A stretch of 5,547 nucleotides of DNA from an uncultured Pseudomonadota bacterium. Lineage in GTDB: Bacteria; Pseudomonadota; Gammaproteobacteria; Burkholderiales; Eutrophovitaceae. Location of the stretch: contig CAJXPC010000136.1 in assembly GCA_913057845.1 (NCBI GenBank), positions 1 to 5,547 on the forward strand. The letters run 5' to 3'. The notes under the pieces were generated by a model. That model was given only the letters and a program-made list of their open reading frames with translations. It was not told where the DNA came from and did no database searches. Below are positions 1-5,547 of this stretch, piece after piece (position 1 is the first letter of the stretch; every line of letters starts with the position of its first letter). Made by a program: the position numbers and the translations under genes.

Positions 1-30
1 CGTGGGCTCGGAGATGTGTATAAGAGACAG
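1..30 (+). other. Illumina Nextera (Tn5) Read-2 adapter remnant, not genomic
   Basis: The first 30 bases equal the last 30 bases of the 34-base Nextera Read-2 transposase adapter. Bases 12-30 are the 19-base hyperactive Tn5 mosaic end, AGATGTGTATAAGAGACAG, and bases 1-11 are the preceding adapter-specific part. The match is recalled from knowledge of the adapter, with no mismatch seen. The homology of the urtD product to UrtD begins immediately after base 30. The adapter was therefore left untrimmed at a contig end. It should be masked. A GTG at 16 in the adapter creates a false in-frame start whose peptide begins MYKRQ, a recognisable adapter translation. Confidence 0.97.
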
Positions 31-633
31 ATGATGGATGTGATTACAGGTAAAACAAAACCCGATTCTGGGACGGTGTTTTTTGGGCAAACAATTGATC
101 TGAGTAGAATGAATGAACCTCAAATCGCATCTGCTGGGATCGGCCGTAAATTCCAAAAACCAACGGTTTTCGAGAATCACACAGTATTCGAAAATTTAGA
201 GTTGGCCATGCAGTACGATAAGCGGGTTTGGGTTAGTCTCTTCGCTAAAAGAAAAAGATCACAGATAAAAAAAATTACCGAAACGATGGAAATTATAGAC
301 TTGGTTAATCAGGCAGGCCGATTGGCTGGGTTGCTTTCGCATGGGCAGAAACAGTGGCTTGAAATTGGCATGCTGCTGATGCAAGAGCCAAAACTTTTAT
401 TGTTGGATGAACCAGTAGCGGGGATGACTGACGACGAGACTGCGAAAACAGCAAAGCTTTTCAAGTCTCTCGCAGGAGAGCGCTCGTTAGTGGTTGTTGA
501 GCATGATATGGAGTTTGTTGCGGAGATTGCATCGACAGTCACCGTTTTACACGAGGGTGCAGTGTTAGCCGAAGGTCGCATGGAGGACGTGCAATCGAAT
601 GATCGTGTGATTGAAGTCTATTTGGGGCGTTAA
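31..633 (+). CDS. urtD: Urea ABC transporter ATP-binding protein UrtD, 5'-truncated
   Basis: This is one of the two cytoplasmic ATPases of the UrtABCDE high-affinity urea importer (branched-chain amino-acid transporter family, LivG-like). About 200 residues are present and the family is usually about 250, so roughly the first 50 are missing. The cut falls just after the Walker A motif: the genomic part starts MMDVITGK, which in UrtD proteins follows the GKTT of Walker A. Counting from base 31, visible elements are the Q-loop (Q42 in GRKFQKPTVFEN), the UrtD-type signature LSHGQ (102-106, His in place of the usual Gly), Walker B LLLLDEP (122-128) with catalytic E127, and the switch histidine H158 in VVVEHDM. 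The C-terminal VIEVYLGR is typical. The ATG at 31 and the GTG at 16 are not the true start; 16-30 is adapter. The stop is five bases before urtE. Confidence 0.95.
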   Translation: MMDVITGKTKPDSGTVFFGQTIDLSRMNEPQIASAGIGRKFQKPTVFENHTVFENLELAMQYDKRVWVSLFAKRKRSQIKKITETMEIIDLVNQAGRLAGLLSHGQKQWLEIGMLLMQEPKLLLLDEPVAGMTDDETAKTAKLFKSLAGERSLVVVEHDMEFVAEIASTVTVLHEGAVLAEGRMEDVQSNDRVIEVYLGR

Positions 634-638
634 AAATT

Positions 639-1337
639 ATGTTGGAAGTTAAAAATATTAATCAATATTATGGCTCTAGCCATACTCTAAAAAATGTAAG
701 CTTCACAGTGCCCACTGGGGCTGTAACGACTTTACTAGGTAGAAATGGAGTTGGTAAAACTACACTTCTCAACTGTTTGATGGGGGTTTTAGAGACGACA
801 AGTGGAACGATTCATGTCAATGGTTCAGACGTCACAGGACAACCATCTTATGTTCGAGCTCGTCAAGGTGTTGGTTATGTGCCGCAAGGGAGAGAAATAT
901 TCGCGCGATTGACAGTTGAGGAAAATTTGTTAATGGGCCTTGCGACAAAATCTAGAGGAGAGCTATCGGACTTGCCTCATGAAATATTTGATATGTTCCC
1001 AGTTTTAAATGAAATGCTCCATCGACGTGGAGGGGACTTATCTGGTGGGCAGCAGCAGCAACTAGCGATAGGTAGGGCACTCGCGATGTCACCAAACATT
1101 TTGATTCTTGATGAGCCTACCGAGGGTATTCAGCCATCGATTATCAAAGATATTGGTAATGCGATTCGCTTGTTAGCTGCGCGGGGTGACATGGCCATCT
1201 TATTGGTGGAGCAATATTATGATTTTGCAAAAGATCTTGCCGATCATTACATTATTCTTCAGCGCGGGGAAGTCATCAAGTCGGGTTTGGGTGAAGATAT
1301 GGATGTTGATAATGTTAGGCATTATTTATCAGTATGA
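639..1337 (+). CDS. urtE: Urea ABC transporter ATP-binding protein UrtE
   Basis: This is the second cytoplasmic ATPase of the urea importer (LivF-like), expected to pair with UrtD and drive the UrtB/UrtC permease. The 232-residue product has the normal full length. Walker A is GRNGVGKT (34-41), the Q-loop is in VGYVPQGREIF (Q83), the signature is LSGGQ (134-138) followed by three more glutamines, and Walker B is ILILDEP (154-160) with E159. The switch position reads LLVEQ (Q192) where classical ABC ATPases have histidine; LivF-type proteins commonly have this glutamine. NQYYGSSHTL near the N-terminus and PQGREIF are characteristic of UrtE. The ATG follows the urtD stop by five bases and has no good Shine-Dalgarno, so translation may be coupled to urtD. 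Its TGA overlaps the ureD ATG. Confidence 0.96.
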   Translation: MLEVKNINQYYGSSHTLKNVSFTVPTGAVTTLLGRNGVGKTTLLNCLMGVLETTSGTIHVNGSDVTGQPSYVRARQGVGYVPQGREIFARLTVEENLLMGLATKSRGELSDLPHEIFDMFPVLNEMLHRRGGDLSGGQQQQLAIGRALAMSPNILILDEPTEGIQPSIIKDIGNAIRLLAARGDMAILLVEQYYDFAKDLADHYIILQRGEVIKSGLGEDMDVDNVRHYLSV

Positions 1338-2170
1338 ACTTAACTGACAGTCCATCACCTTCTTGGTTTGCGGATTTGCAACTTGCTTTTGGTTTGCGTG
1401 AGGGCAGGACGGCAATGATCCGAAATAAACACGAGGGACCACTTGTCGTTCAAAAAGCGCTGTACCCAGAAGGCCCTGAGCTTTGTCAAATCTTGATTGT
1501 TCATCCTCCAGGAGGTATTGCTGGTGGTGATGAATTAAGGGTTAGTTGCGATTTGGATGTGGGGGCTAGGGTTCAACTAACTACTCCCGGTGCTACAAAG
1601 TGGTATGAAAGCTTCGGTAGTCCCTCAAAACAATTCATAACACTAAACCTGGCTGCAGAGAGTATCTGTGAGTGGCTTCCGCAGGAGAATATCATCTTTA
1701 ATAGATGCTTGGTCGATGTTGTAACAGAGGTCAATGTTGAGTCAGGTGCTATTTTTGTCGGTTGGGATTTCTATTCGTTAGGTCGTCACGTAAAACATGC
1801 CCCTCTCTTACACGGTCAACTCAAGCAAAAAACTAAAATCTTAATTGATGGTATTCCAATATTTACGGAGCGTACGCTTTTCGACCCAGATCGCTTAATG
1901 GATGGTCCTGGAATTTTGGATGGATATTCCAATTACGGAACAATGTTCATTGTTGGTTTAGATCAGAATCCTGCGCTAATTGAAGATTTAAGAAAGATCG
2001 CTGAAGGTGAAATGCATTGTGCTTTAACTTGGATGGATGGGGTATTAATCGCGCGATGGGTTGGGGCAGACATCGAGGCTGGGCGCGATATTTTCACAGC
2101 GATATGGGCGAGGTTACGACCGGTTTATTTTCTGCGTTCGGCCGTTAAGCCTCGAATTTGGAATACTTAA
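1334..2170 (+). CDS. ureD: Urease accessory protein UreD
   Basis: UreD (UreH in some bacteria) binds apo-urease and, with UreF and UreG, helps build the carbamylated dinickel centre of UreC; it is thought to pass nickel through an internal tunnel. The 278-residue product has the normal family length. Family landmarks are HPPGGIAGGDEL (57-68), TTPGATKWY (83-91), EWLPQENIIF (113-122) and a C-terminal LRPVYFLRSAVKPRIW (261-276). No signal peptide or membrane segment is seen, as expected for a cytoplasmic protein. The start is ATG at 1334, overlapping the urtE stop as ATGA. No Shine-Dalgarno is evident before it, which suggests termination-reinitiation from urtE. This overlap ties the urea transporter genes to the urease genes in one transcript. 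Confidence 0.95.
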   Translation: MNLTDSPSPSWFADLQLAFGLREGRTAMIRNKHEGPLVVQKALYPEGPELCQILIVHPPGGIAGGDELRVSCDLDVGARVQLTTPGATKWYESFGSPSKQFITLNLAAESICEWLPQENIIFNRCLVDVVTEVNVESGAIFVGWDFYSLGRHVKHAPLLHGQLKQKTKILIDGIPIFTERTLFDPDRLMDGPGILDGYSNYGTMFIVGLDQNPALIEDLRKIAEGEMHCALTWMDGVLIARWVGADIEAGRDIFTAIWARLRPVYFLRSAVKPRIWNT

Positions 2171-2186
2171 TGCGTAATAATTGAAT

Positions 2187-2194
2187 GAGGTGAT
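2187..2194 (+). promoter_or_regulatory. Strong ribosome binding site of ureA
   Basis: The eight bases GAGGTGAT are an exact match to the complement of the 16S rRNA 3' end (within AAGGAGGTGATC). The AGG core lies seven bases before the ureA ATG at 2198. It sits in the 27-base gap after ureD, the longest intergenic stretch in the window, and is the longest Shine-Dalgarno match seen here. It supports the ATG at 2198 as the ureA start. Confidence 0.85.
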
Positions 2195-2197
2195 TCA

Positions 2198-2500
2198 ATG
2201 AATTTAACTCCGCGAGAGAAAGATAAATTATTAATATTTACTGCGAGTTTGCTGGCGGAAAGACGCCTCAAAAAAGGGTTGCTTCTGAATTATCCAGAGG
2301 CTGTAGCCTATATTTCTGCAGAGATCATGGAGGGTGCGCGAGAAGGTAGAACGGTAGCGGATTTAATGTCATACGGTGCAACATTGTTGGCGCGCTCCCA
2401 GGTGATGGAGGGGGTGCCAGAGATGATCCCAGAGATTCAGGTCGAGGCGACCTTCCCCGATGGGACCAAGTTAGTAACCGTTCATCAACCGATTGTTTGA
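2198..2500 (+). CDS. ureA: Urease gamma subunit UreA
   Basis: This is the smallest structural subunit of the cytoplasmic nickel enzyme urease, which hydrolyses urea to ammonia and carbamate. The 100-residue product matches the usual bacterial UreA length and is conserved throughout. It begins [16 protein letters not shown], then has [20 protein letters not shown] (17-36), [15 protein letters not shown] (43-57), [21 protein letters not shown] (69-89) and the terminal [10 protein letters not shown]. It contributes to the (UreABC)3 assembly and has no active-site residues of its own. It is a separate gene rather than fused to ureB as in Helicobacter, which is the common proteobacterial arrangement. 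The start is fixed by the strong ribosome binding site just upstream. Its TGA forms part of the ureB ribosome binding site. Confidence 0.98.
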   Translation: MNLTPREKDKLLIFTASLLAERRLKKGLLLNYPEAVAYISAEIMEGAREGRTVADLMSYGATLLARSQVMEGVPEMIPEIQVEATFPDGTKLVTVHQPIV

Positions 2501-2504
2501 GGAG
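2499..2504 (+). promoter_or_regulatory. Ribosome binding site of ureB, decides the start
   Basis: GAGGAG overlaps the last two bases of the ureA stop codon and is followed by six bases (CTAAGC) and then ATG at 2511. This spacing favours 2511 over the longer in-frame TTG at 2493, which would start inside ureA without a comparable site and add six residues (FEELS after the initiator) not seen at UreB N-termini. Confidence 0.85.
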
Positions 2505-2510
2505 CTAAGC

Positions 2511-2819
2511 ATGATACCTGGAGAAATTGAGACCTTAGAAGGTGATATAGAAATTAACCAAAATAGGACGTTAGTCACCATCGTCGTATGTAACGCAGGA
2601 GATCGGCCGATTCAAGTGGGCTCTCACTACCATTTTTATGAAACCAACTCAGCGCTTGAATTTGATCGGGAGCCAAGTAGGGGATTTCGTTTAAATGTTG
2701 CAGCTGGTACGGCTGTTCGATTTGAGCCAGGTCAAAAGAGAACGGTTGAGTTAGTCGCGTTTGGGGGAGATCGAAAAGTTTTTGGATTTAGGGGTCTGGT
2801 AATGGGAGATTTGACATGA
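2511..2819 (+). CDS. ureB: Urease beta subunit UreB
   Basis: This is the second structural subunit of urease, packing against UreC in the trimeric enzyme. The 102-residue product begins [16 protein letters not shown], the standard UreB N-terminus, and carries the hallmark [17 protein letters not shown] (residues 31-47), then [19 protein letters not shown] and a terminal [10 protein letters not shown]. Length and motifs are normal, with nothing missing. I chose ATG 2511 over an in-frame TTG at 2493 because GAGGAG sits six bases before the ATG and because MIPGE is the family start. The gene begins ten bases after the ureA stop and its TGA overlaps the ureC ATG (ATGA at 2816-2819), so UreB and UreC translation are probably coupled. 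Confidence 0.97.
   Translation: MIPGEIETLEGDIEINQNRTLVTIVVCNAGDRPIQVGSHYHFYETNSALEFDREPSRGFRLNVAAGTAVRFEPGQKRTVELVAFGGDRKVFGFRGLVMGDLT
2804..2808 (+). promoter_or_regulatory. Ribosome binding site of ureC
   Basis: GGGAG lies inside the end of ureB, seven bases before the ureC ATG at 2816. It is a moderate Shine-Dalgarno at good spacing. Together with the ATGA overlap it supports 2816 as the start. Confidence 0.7.
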
Positions 2820-4522
2820 CTAATAAAATCGATCGTCGCGCTTATGCGGAGATGTTTGGCCCAACGGTTGGCGATCGTGTACGTTTGGCGGACACCGATT
2901 TATGGATTGAGGTCGAAGAAGATAAGACGATACCAGGGGAGGAAGTTAAGTTTGGTGGTGGAAAAGTCATTCGTGACGGAATGGGACAGGGTCAGAGACC
3001 TGCCGACGCGGTTGCGGACACAGTCATTACGAATGCTTTAATTGTTGACCATACGGGAATTATCAAAGCTGATATTGCGATAAAGGATGGTCGCATCAGT
3101 GGAATTGGTAAAGCAGGTAACCCAGATGTGCAACCAGGAGTTGACATCGTGATTGGTGCGGCGACGGAAATTATTGCAGGCGAGGGCTCTATCGTAACTG
3201 CTGGGGGAGTTGACGCTCATATTCATTTTATTTGTCCGCAACAGATTGAAGAAGCATTGTCTTCCGGTATCACTACGATGTTAGGCGGCGGAACAGGACC
3301 TGCTACGGGTACAAATGCTACAACTTGTACGCCTGGTCCTTGGCACATTTCGAGGATGCTTCAATCGGCTGATGCGTTTCCTATGAATCTAGGGTTCATG
3401 GGTAAAGGGAACGCGAGTTTACCACTGCCGTTGGAGGAACAAATCGCAGCGGGTGCTATGGGCCTGAAGTTACATGAGGATTGGGGCACCACGCCTGCGT
3501 CCATTGATAATTGCTTAACGGTAGCAGACGCTTTAGATGTTCAAGTTGCAATTCATACCGACACTTTGAATGAGTCAGGGTTTGTGGAGGATACCCTCGC
3601 TGCATTTAAGGACAGAGTCATACACACGTACCATACTGAGGGTGCGGGTGGAGGTCATGCTCCAGATATCATTAAAGCGTGTGGTTTTGCCAACGTCTTA
3701 CCTTCTTCTACTAATCCGACACGCCCGTATACCGTCAATACAATAGACGAACATTTAGACATGTTGATGGTTTGCCACCATCTGGATCCAGCAATCGCAG
3801 AAGATGTTGCTTTCGCAGAATCAAGAATACGTCGTGAAACAATCGCAGCTGAAGACGTACTGCATGATTTGGGTGCGTTCAGCATGATAGCGAGTGATTC
3901 ACAGGCCATGGGTCGAGTCGGAGAGGTTATTTGTCGGACGTGGCAAACGGCTCATAAAATGAAAGTTCAACGGGGCCCATTGCCTGAGGACTCTGATCGG
4001 TCTGATAATTTTCGCGTAAAGCGTTACGTGTCAAAATACACTATAAACCCAGCAATTACACATGGTGTTGCTCATGAGGTTGGTTCGATAGAAGTCGGTA
4101 AGTTAGCTGATATTGTGCTGTGGAAGCCGGCTTTTTTTGGCGTAAAACCCTCTATGATCTTAAAGGGAGGCGTTATTGCAATGTCCCTTATGGGGGACCC
4201 TAATGCCTCTATCCCTACGCCTCAACCGGTTCATTATCGATATATGTTCGGTGCTTATGGTGGGTCTATGAGTCACTCCTCGGTTACATTTGTGTCTCAA
4301 GCGGCTATTGATTCTAACGTTCGGGGCCAATTAAATCTGAATAAACGTCTTGTTCCCGTTCGTAATACGAGAACGATCTCCAAGGCATCAATGATTTTGA
4401 ATACACTCCAGCCAAAAATAGAGGTTGATCCGCAAAATTATCATGTTTATGCGGATGGTGAATTGCTAACGTGTGAGCCAGCTACAGTACTGCCGCTGGC
4501 GCAGCGATACTTCTTGTTTTAA
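2816..4522 (+). CDS. ureC: Urease alpha (catalytic) subunit UreC
   Basis: This is the large catalytic subunit of urease (amidohydrolase fold), carrying the dinickel centre that hydrolyses urea in the cytoplasm. The product is 568 residues, one longer than the Klebsiella aerogenes reference, and all key residues are present at +1 relative to that numbering: nickel ligands H135 and H137 (HIHFICPQQ), K218 in [12 protein letters not shown] (the carbamylated bridging lysine), H247, H273 ([11 protein letters not shown]) and D361 ([13 protein letters not shown]). The mobile-flap cysteine C320 and the catalytic H321 are in MLMVCHHLD. The N-terminus [20 protein letters not shown] and C-terminus PLAQRYFLF are canonical. 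No frameshift or gap is visible, so an active enzyme is expected. The start overlaps the ureB stop, and the stop is three bases before ureE in the same frame. Confidence 0.99.
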   Translation: MTNKIDRRAYAEMFGPTVGDRVRLADTDLWIEVEEDKTIPGEEVKFGGGKVIRDGMGQGQRPADAVADTVITNALIVDHTGIIKADIAIKDGRISGIGKAGNPDVQPGVDIVIGAATEIIAGEGSIVTAGGVDAHIHFICPQQIEEALSSGITTMLGGGTGPATGTNATTCTPGPWHISRMLQSADAFPMNLGFMGKGNASLPLPLEEQIAAGAMGLKLHEDWGTTPASIDNCLTVADALDVQVAIHTDTLNESGFVEDTLAAFKDRVIHTYHTEGAGGGHAPDIIKACGFANVLPSSTNPTRPYTVNTIDEHLDMLMVCHHLDPAIAEDVAFAESRIRRETIAAEDVLHDLGAFSMIASDSQAMGRVGEVICRTWQTAHKMKVQRGPLPEDSDRSDNFRVKRYVSKYTINPAITHGVAHEVGSIEVGKLADIVLWKPAFFGVKPSMILKGGVIAMSLMGDPNASIPTPQPVHYRYMFGAYGGSMSHSSVTFVSQAAIDSNVRGQLNLNKRLVPVRNTRTISKASMILNTLQPKIEVDPQNYHVYADGELLTCEPATVLPLAQRYFLF

Positions 4523-4525
4523 ATC

Positions 4526-5041
4526 ATGTTGGTTATTACAAAACGAGCAGACACTACCTCAACCGTGGATGTGGAAGTTTCACTTACGTTTGATGTGAGA
4601 AAAAAATCTCGATTTAAGACATTTAGTGTCGACGGCGAAGAAGTGGGTATATTTCTGGAGCGGGGTGCAATTCTTTCCGGTGGTGATTGTTTGATGAGTG
4701 AGGATGGGAGAGTAGTCCGAGTTGTCGCTAAGGATGAATTACTGCTTCAGATCAACCGGGGATCATCACGATCTCTTGCGCAGCTTGCATATCACCTTGG
4801 TAACCGTCACGTCTCAATAGAGATTGACGTGGATTCATTGCGTATTGCGTACGATGAGGTTTTGAAAGATATGGTTGAAGGTTTGGGTGCTCAAACGCTA
4901 GCAGTTACGGCTCCCTTTCATCCCGAGAGCGGAGCCTACGGTGGTGGACACAGTCATGGATCAGAGCATGGAAAAGGTCGAGGACCAATAATTCATGAAT
5001 TCACCCCTTTGACCGATTTGAGTGTCGATGATGACGCGTAA
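4526..5041 (+). CDS. ureE: Urease accessory protein UreE (nickel metallochaperone)
   Basis: UreE is a dimeric cytoplasmic protein that binds nickel and supplies it, via UreG, to the urease activation complex. The 171-residue product has the N-terminal peptide-binding-like domain (about 1-75, including GIFLERGAILSGGDCL at 41-56) and the metal-binding domain with AYHLGNRHVSIEI (88-100). H95 corresponds to the conserved dimer-interface metal ligand (H96 of Klebsiella UreE). The conserved helix follows as YDEVLKDMVEGLGA (109-122). The tail has only a modest histidine cluster (H142, H144, H148 in residues 139-153) before IIHEF, much shorter than the His-rich tails of some UreE proteins. The ATG follows the ureC stop after three bases with no clear Shine-Dalgarno, so reinitiation after ureC is likely. 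The 3' end overlaps ureF. Confidence 0.95.
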   Translation: MLVITKRADTTSTVDVEVSLTFDVRKKSRFKTFSVDGEEVGIFLERGAILSGGDCLMSEDGRVVRVVAKDELLLQINRGSSRSLAQLAYHLGNRHVSIEIDVDSLRIAYDEVLKDMVEGLGAQTLAVTAPFHPESGAYGGGHSHGSEHGKGRGPIIHEFTPLTDLSVDDDA

Positions 5042-5547
5042 CAATCTGATGAATATGCTGAGGCTTTCTAGCCAATCCTTACCTACCGGGGCGTTCAGTT
5101 ATTCTCAGGGAATGGAGTGGTTGGTAGATACGCAACGAATTCATAATGAGTCAACAGTGTACGAGTGGGTCGCATCAATCCTTCTAGGGCCATATGCGAA
5201 CTATGAGCTGCCTATTCTGCGAGAGATGTTTGATGCTTGGAATCGTGTTGATCACCAAGCTATTGAAGTACTTAATCTGGATTATTTGAGTTCTAGAGAG
5301 ACCGTTGAGATACAAAAAGAGACGTTGCAGATGGGATACGCTCTTCGGGCGGTCATCCGAGAGATGGACACTGCTGCTAATCACTCAACTGAATTCTTAT
5401 CGCAATTAGATAATTTAAGTTTCCCTGTTGGATTCTCTTTTTGCTGTAATCAAAATGGTTTATCAGTCGATGAAATGCTGACGAGTTATGTGTGGTCTTT
5501 CATTGAGAATCAAATTCTCGTTGCCATCAAGGCAGTGCCGCTTGGAC
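5028..5547 (+). CDS. ureF: Urease accessory protein UreF, 3'-truncated by the window
   Basis: UreF joins UreD and UreG on apo-urease and gates UreG's GTPase activity during nickel insertion. The frame is open from 5028 to the last base without a stop, giving 173 codons of an expected 220-230, so the C-terminal part is outside. Numbering from 5028, landmarks are LRLSSQSLPTGAFSYSQGMEW (11-31, the diagnostic UreF N-terminus), LPILREMFDAW (61-71), SRETVEIQKETLQMG (89-103) and WSFIENQILVAIKAVPLG (156-173). The start is uncertain: ATGs at 5028, 5031, 5049 and 5055 are all in frame; the first two have only a weak GAG at 5020-5022 upstream. With 5028 the gene overlaps ureE by 14 bases, which suggests translational coupling. 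The protein is mostly helical and cytoplasmic. ureG would be expected next. Confidence 0.95.
   Translation, partial: MMTRNNLMNMLRLSSQSLPTGAFSYSQGMEWLVDTQRIHNESTVYEWVASILLGPYANYELPILREMFDAWNRVDHQAIEVLNLDYLSSRETVEIQKETLQMGYALRAVIREMDTAANHSTEFLSQLDNLSFPVGFSFCCNQNGLSVDEMLTSYVWSFIENQILVAIKAVPLG

Noticed and set aside
1..30. The Tn5 mosaic end as a natural transposon insertion or IS end in urtD.
   Set aside because: The bases before the mosaic end match the synthetic Nextera tail and the window begins within it; no transposase or natural IS50 sequence is present.
309..581. Minus-strand open frame of 90 codons opposite urtD.
   Set aside because: It lies wholly within urtD, whose motifs are certain, and the product is a low-complexity Ser/Ala/Asn-rich shadow without a recognisable domain.
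2171..2197. The 27-base gap before ureA as a promoter or terminator.
   Set aside because: It is too short for a spaced -35/-10 pair of its own and has no GC-rich hairpin with a T-run; the Shine-Dalgarno explains its main feature.
1334..2209. ureD and ureA both start MNLT with similar bases (ATGAAYTTAACT), a possible repeat.
   Set aside because: The match is only about 12 bases, both starts are plausible for their families and the similarity ends at once, so chance is the simplest explanation.
3218..3241. Phe in HIHFICPQQ of UreC where Klebsiella has Trp, as a possible active-site change.
   Set aside because: Phe at this position is common among bacterial ureases and the metal-binding histidines on either side are intact.
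2844..3909. Three short open frames inside ureC (2844-3041 +, 3038-3241 -, 3655-3909 -).
   Set aside because: All sit inside the strongly conserved ureC frame, show no motif and are shadows of its codon pattern.
5184..5384. Minus-strand open frame of 66 codons near the end.
   Set aside because: It is opposite ureF, which has clear family motifs through this stretch; nothing supports a separate gene.
31..5547. An undescribed system hidden within the window.
   Set aside because: Virtually every base from 31 on belongs to a recognised urea transporter or urease gene with standard order, lengths and motifs; no unexplained gene, array, long repeat or RNA structure was seen.

Overview
This window is a piece of a urea-uptake and urea-hydrolysis operon with all genes on the + strand: urtD (5' end missing), urtE, ureD, ureA, ureB, ureC, ureE and ureF (3' end missing). 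The first 30 bases are not genomic. They match the Illumina Nextera (Tn5 tagmentation) Read-2 adapter, including its 19-base mosaic end, so genomic sequence begins at base 31. The ATG at the apparent start of the first gene's genomic part is not its native start.

Layout: 1-30 is adapter; 31-633 is the C-terminal part of the urea ABC-transporter ATPase UrtD; 639-1337 is the second ATPase UrtE; 1334-2170 is the accessory protein UreD; 2198-2500, 2511-2819 and 2816-4522 encode the three urease structural subunits UreA (gamma), UreB (beta) and UreC (alpha); 4526-5041 is the nickel metallochaperone UreE; 5028-5547 is the first three quarters or so of UreF, running off the window. The genes overlap or lie a few bases apart, and the longest gap is 27 bases before ureA. 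There is no room for an internal terminator and I see no clear internal promoter, so the set probably reads as one transcript. By analogy with other urt-ure clusters, urtABC should lie upstream and ureG downstream.

How the genes work together: UrtD and UrtE are the cytoplasmic ATPases that energise high-affinity urea import through the UrtBC permease, with UrtA as binding protein. UreABC hydrolyses the urea to ammonia and carbamate in the cytoplasm. UreD, UreF and (outside the window) UreG form the complex that activates the apoenzyme, and UreE delivers nickel. The catalytic residues of UreC are all present.

Organism: the separate ureA/ureB/ureC genes, the ureDABCEF order and the protein motifs fit Pseudomonadota (Proteobacteria), perhaps Gammaproteobacteria. 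Sampled lines suggest G+C in the 40s percent. The adapter remnant at the end suggests an assembled short-read contig, possibly from a metagenome or single cell. This placement is inference and I cannot name a genus.

I found no undescribed system. The points most worth checking are the adapter artefact and its false protein start, the contrast in ribosome-binding-site strength between structural and accessory genes, and small sequence features of UrtE and UreE.
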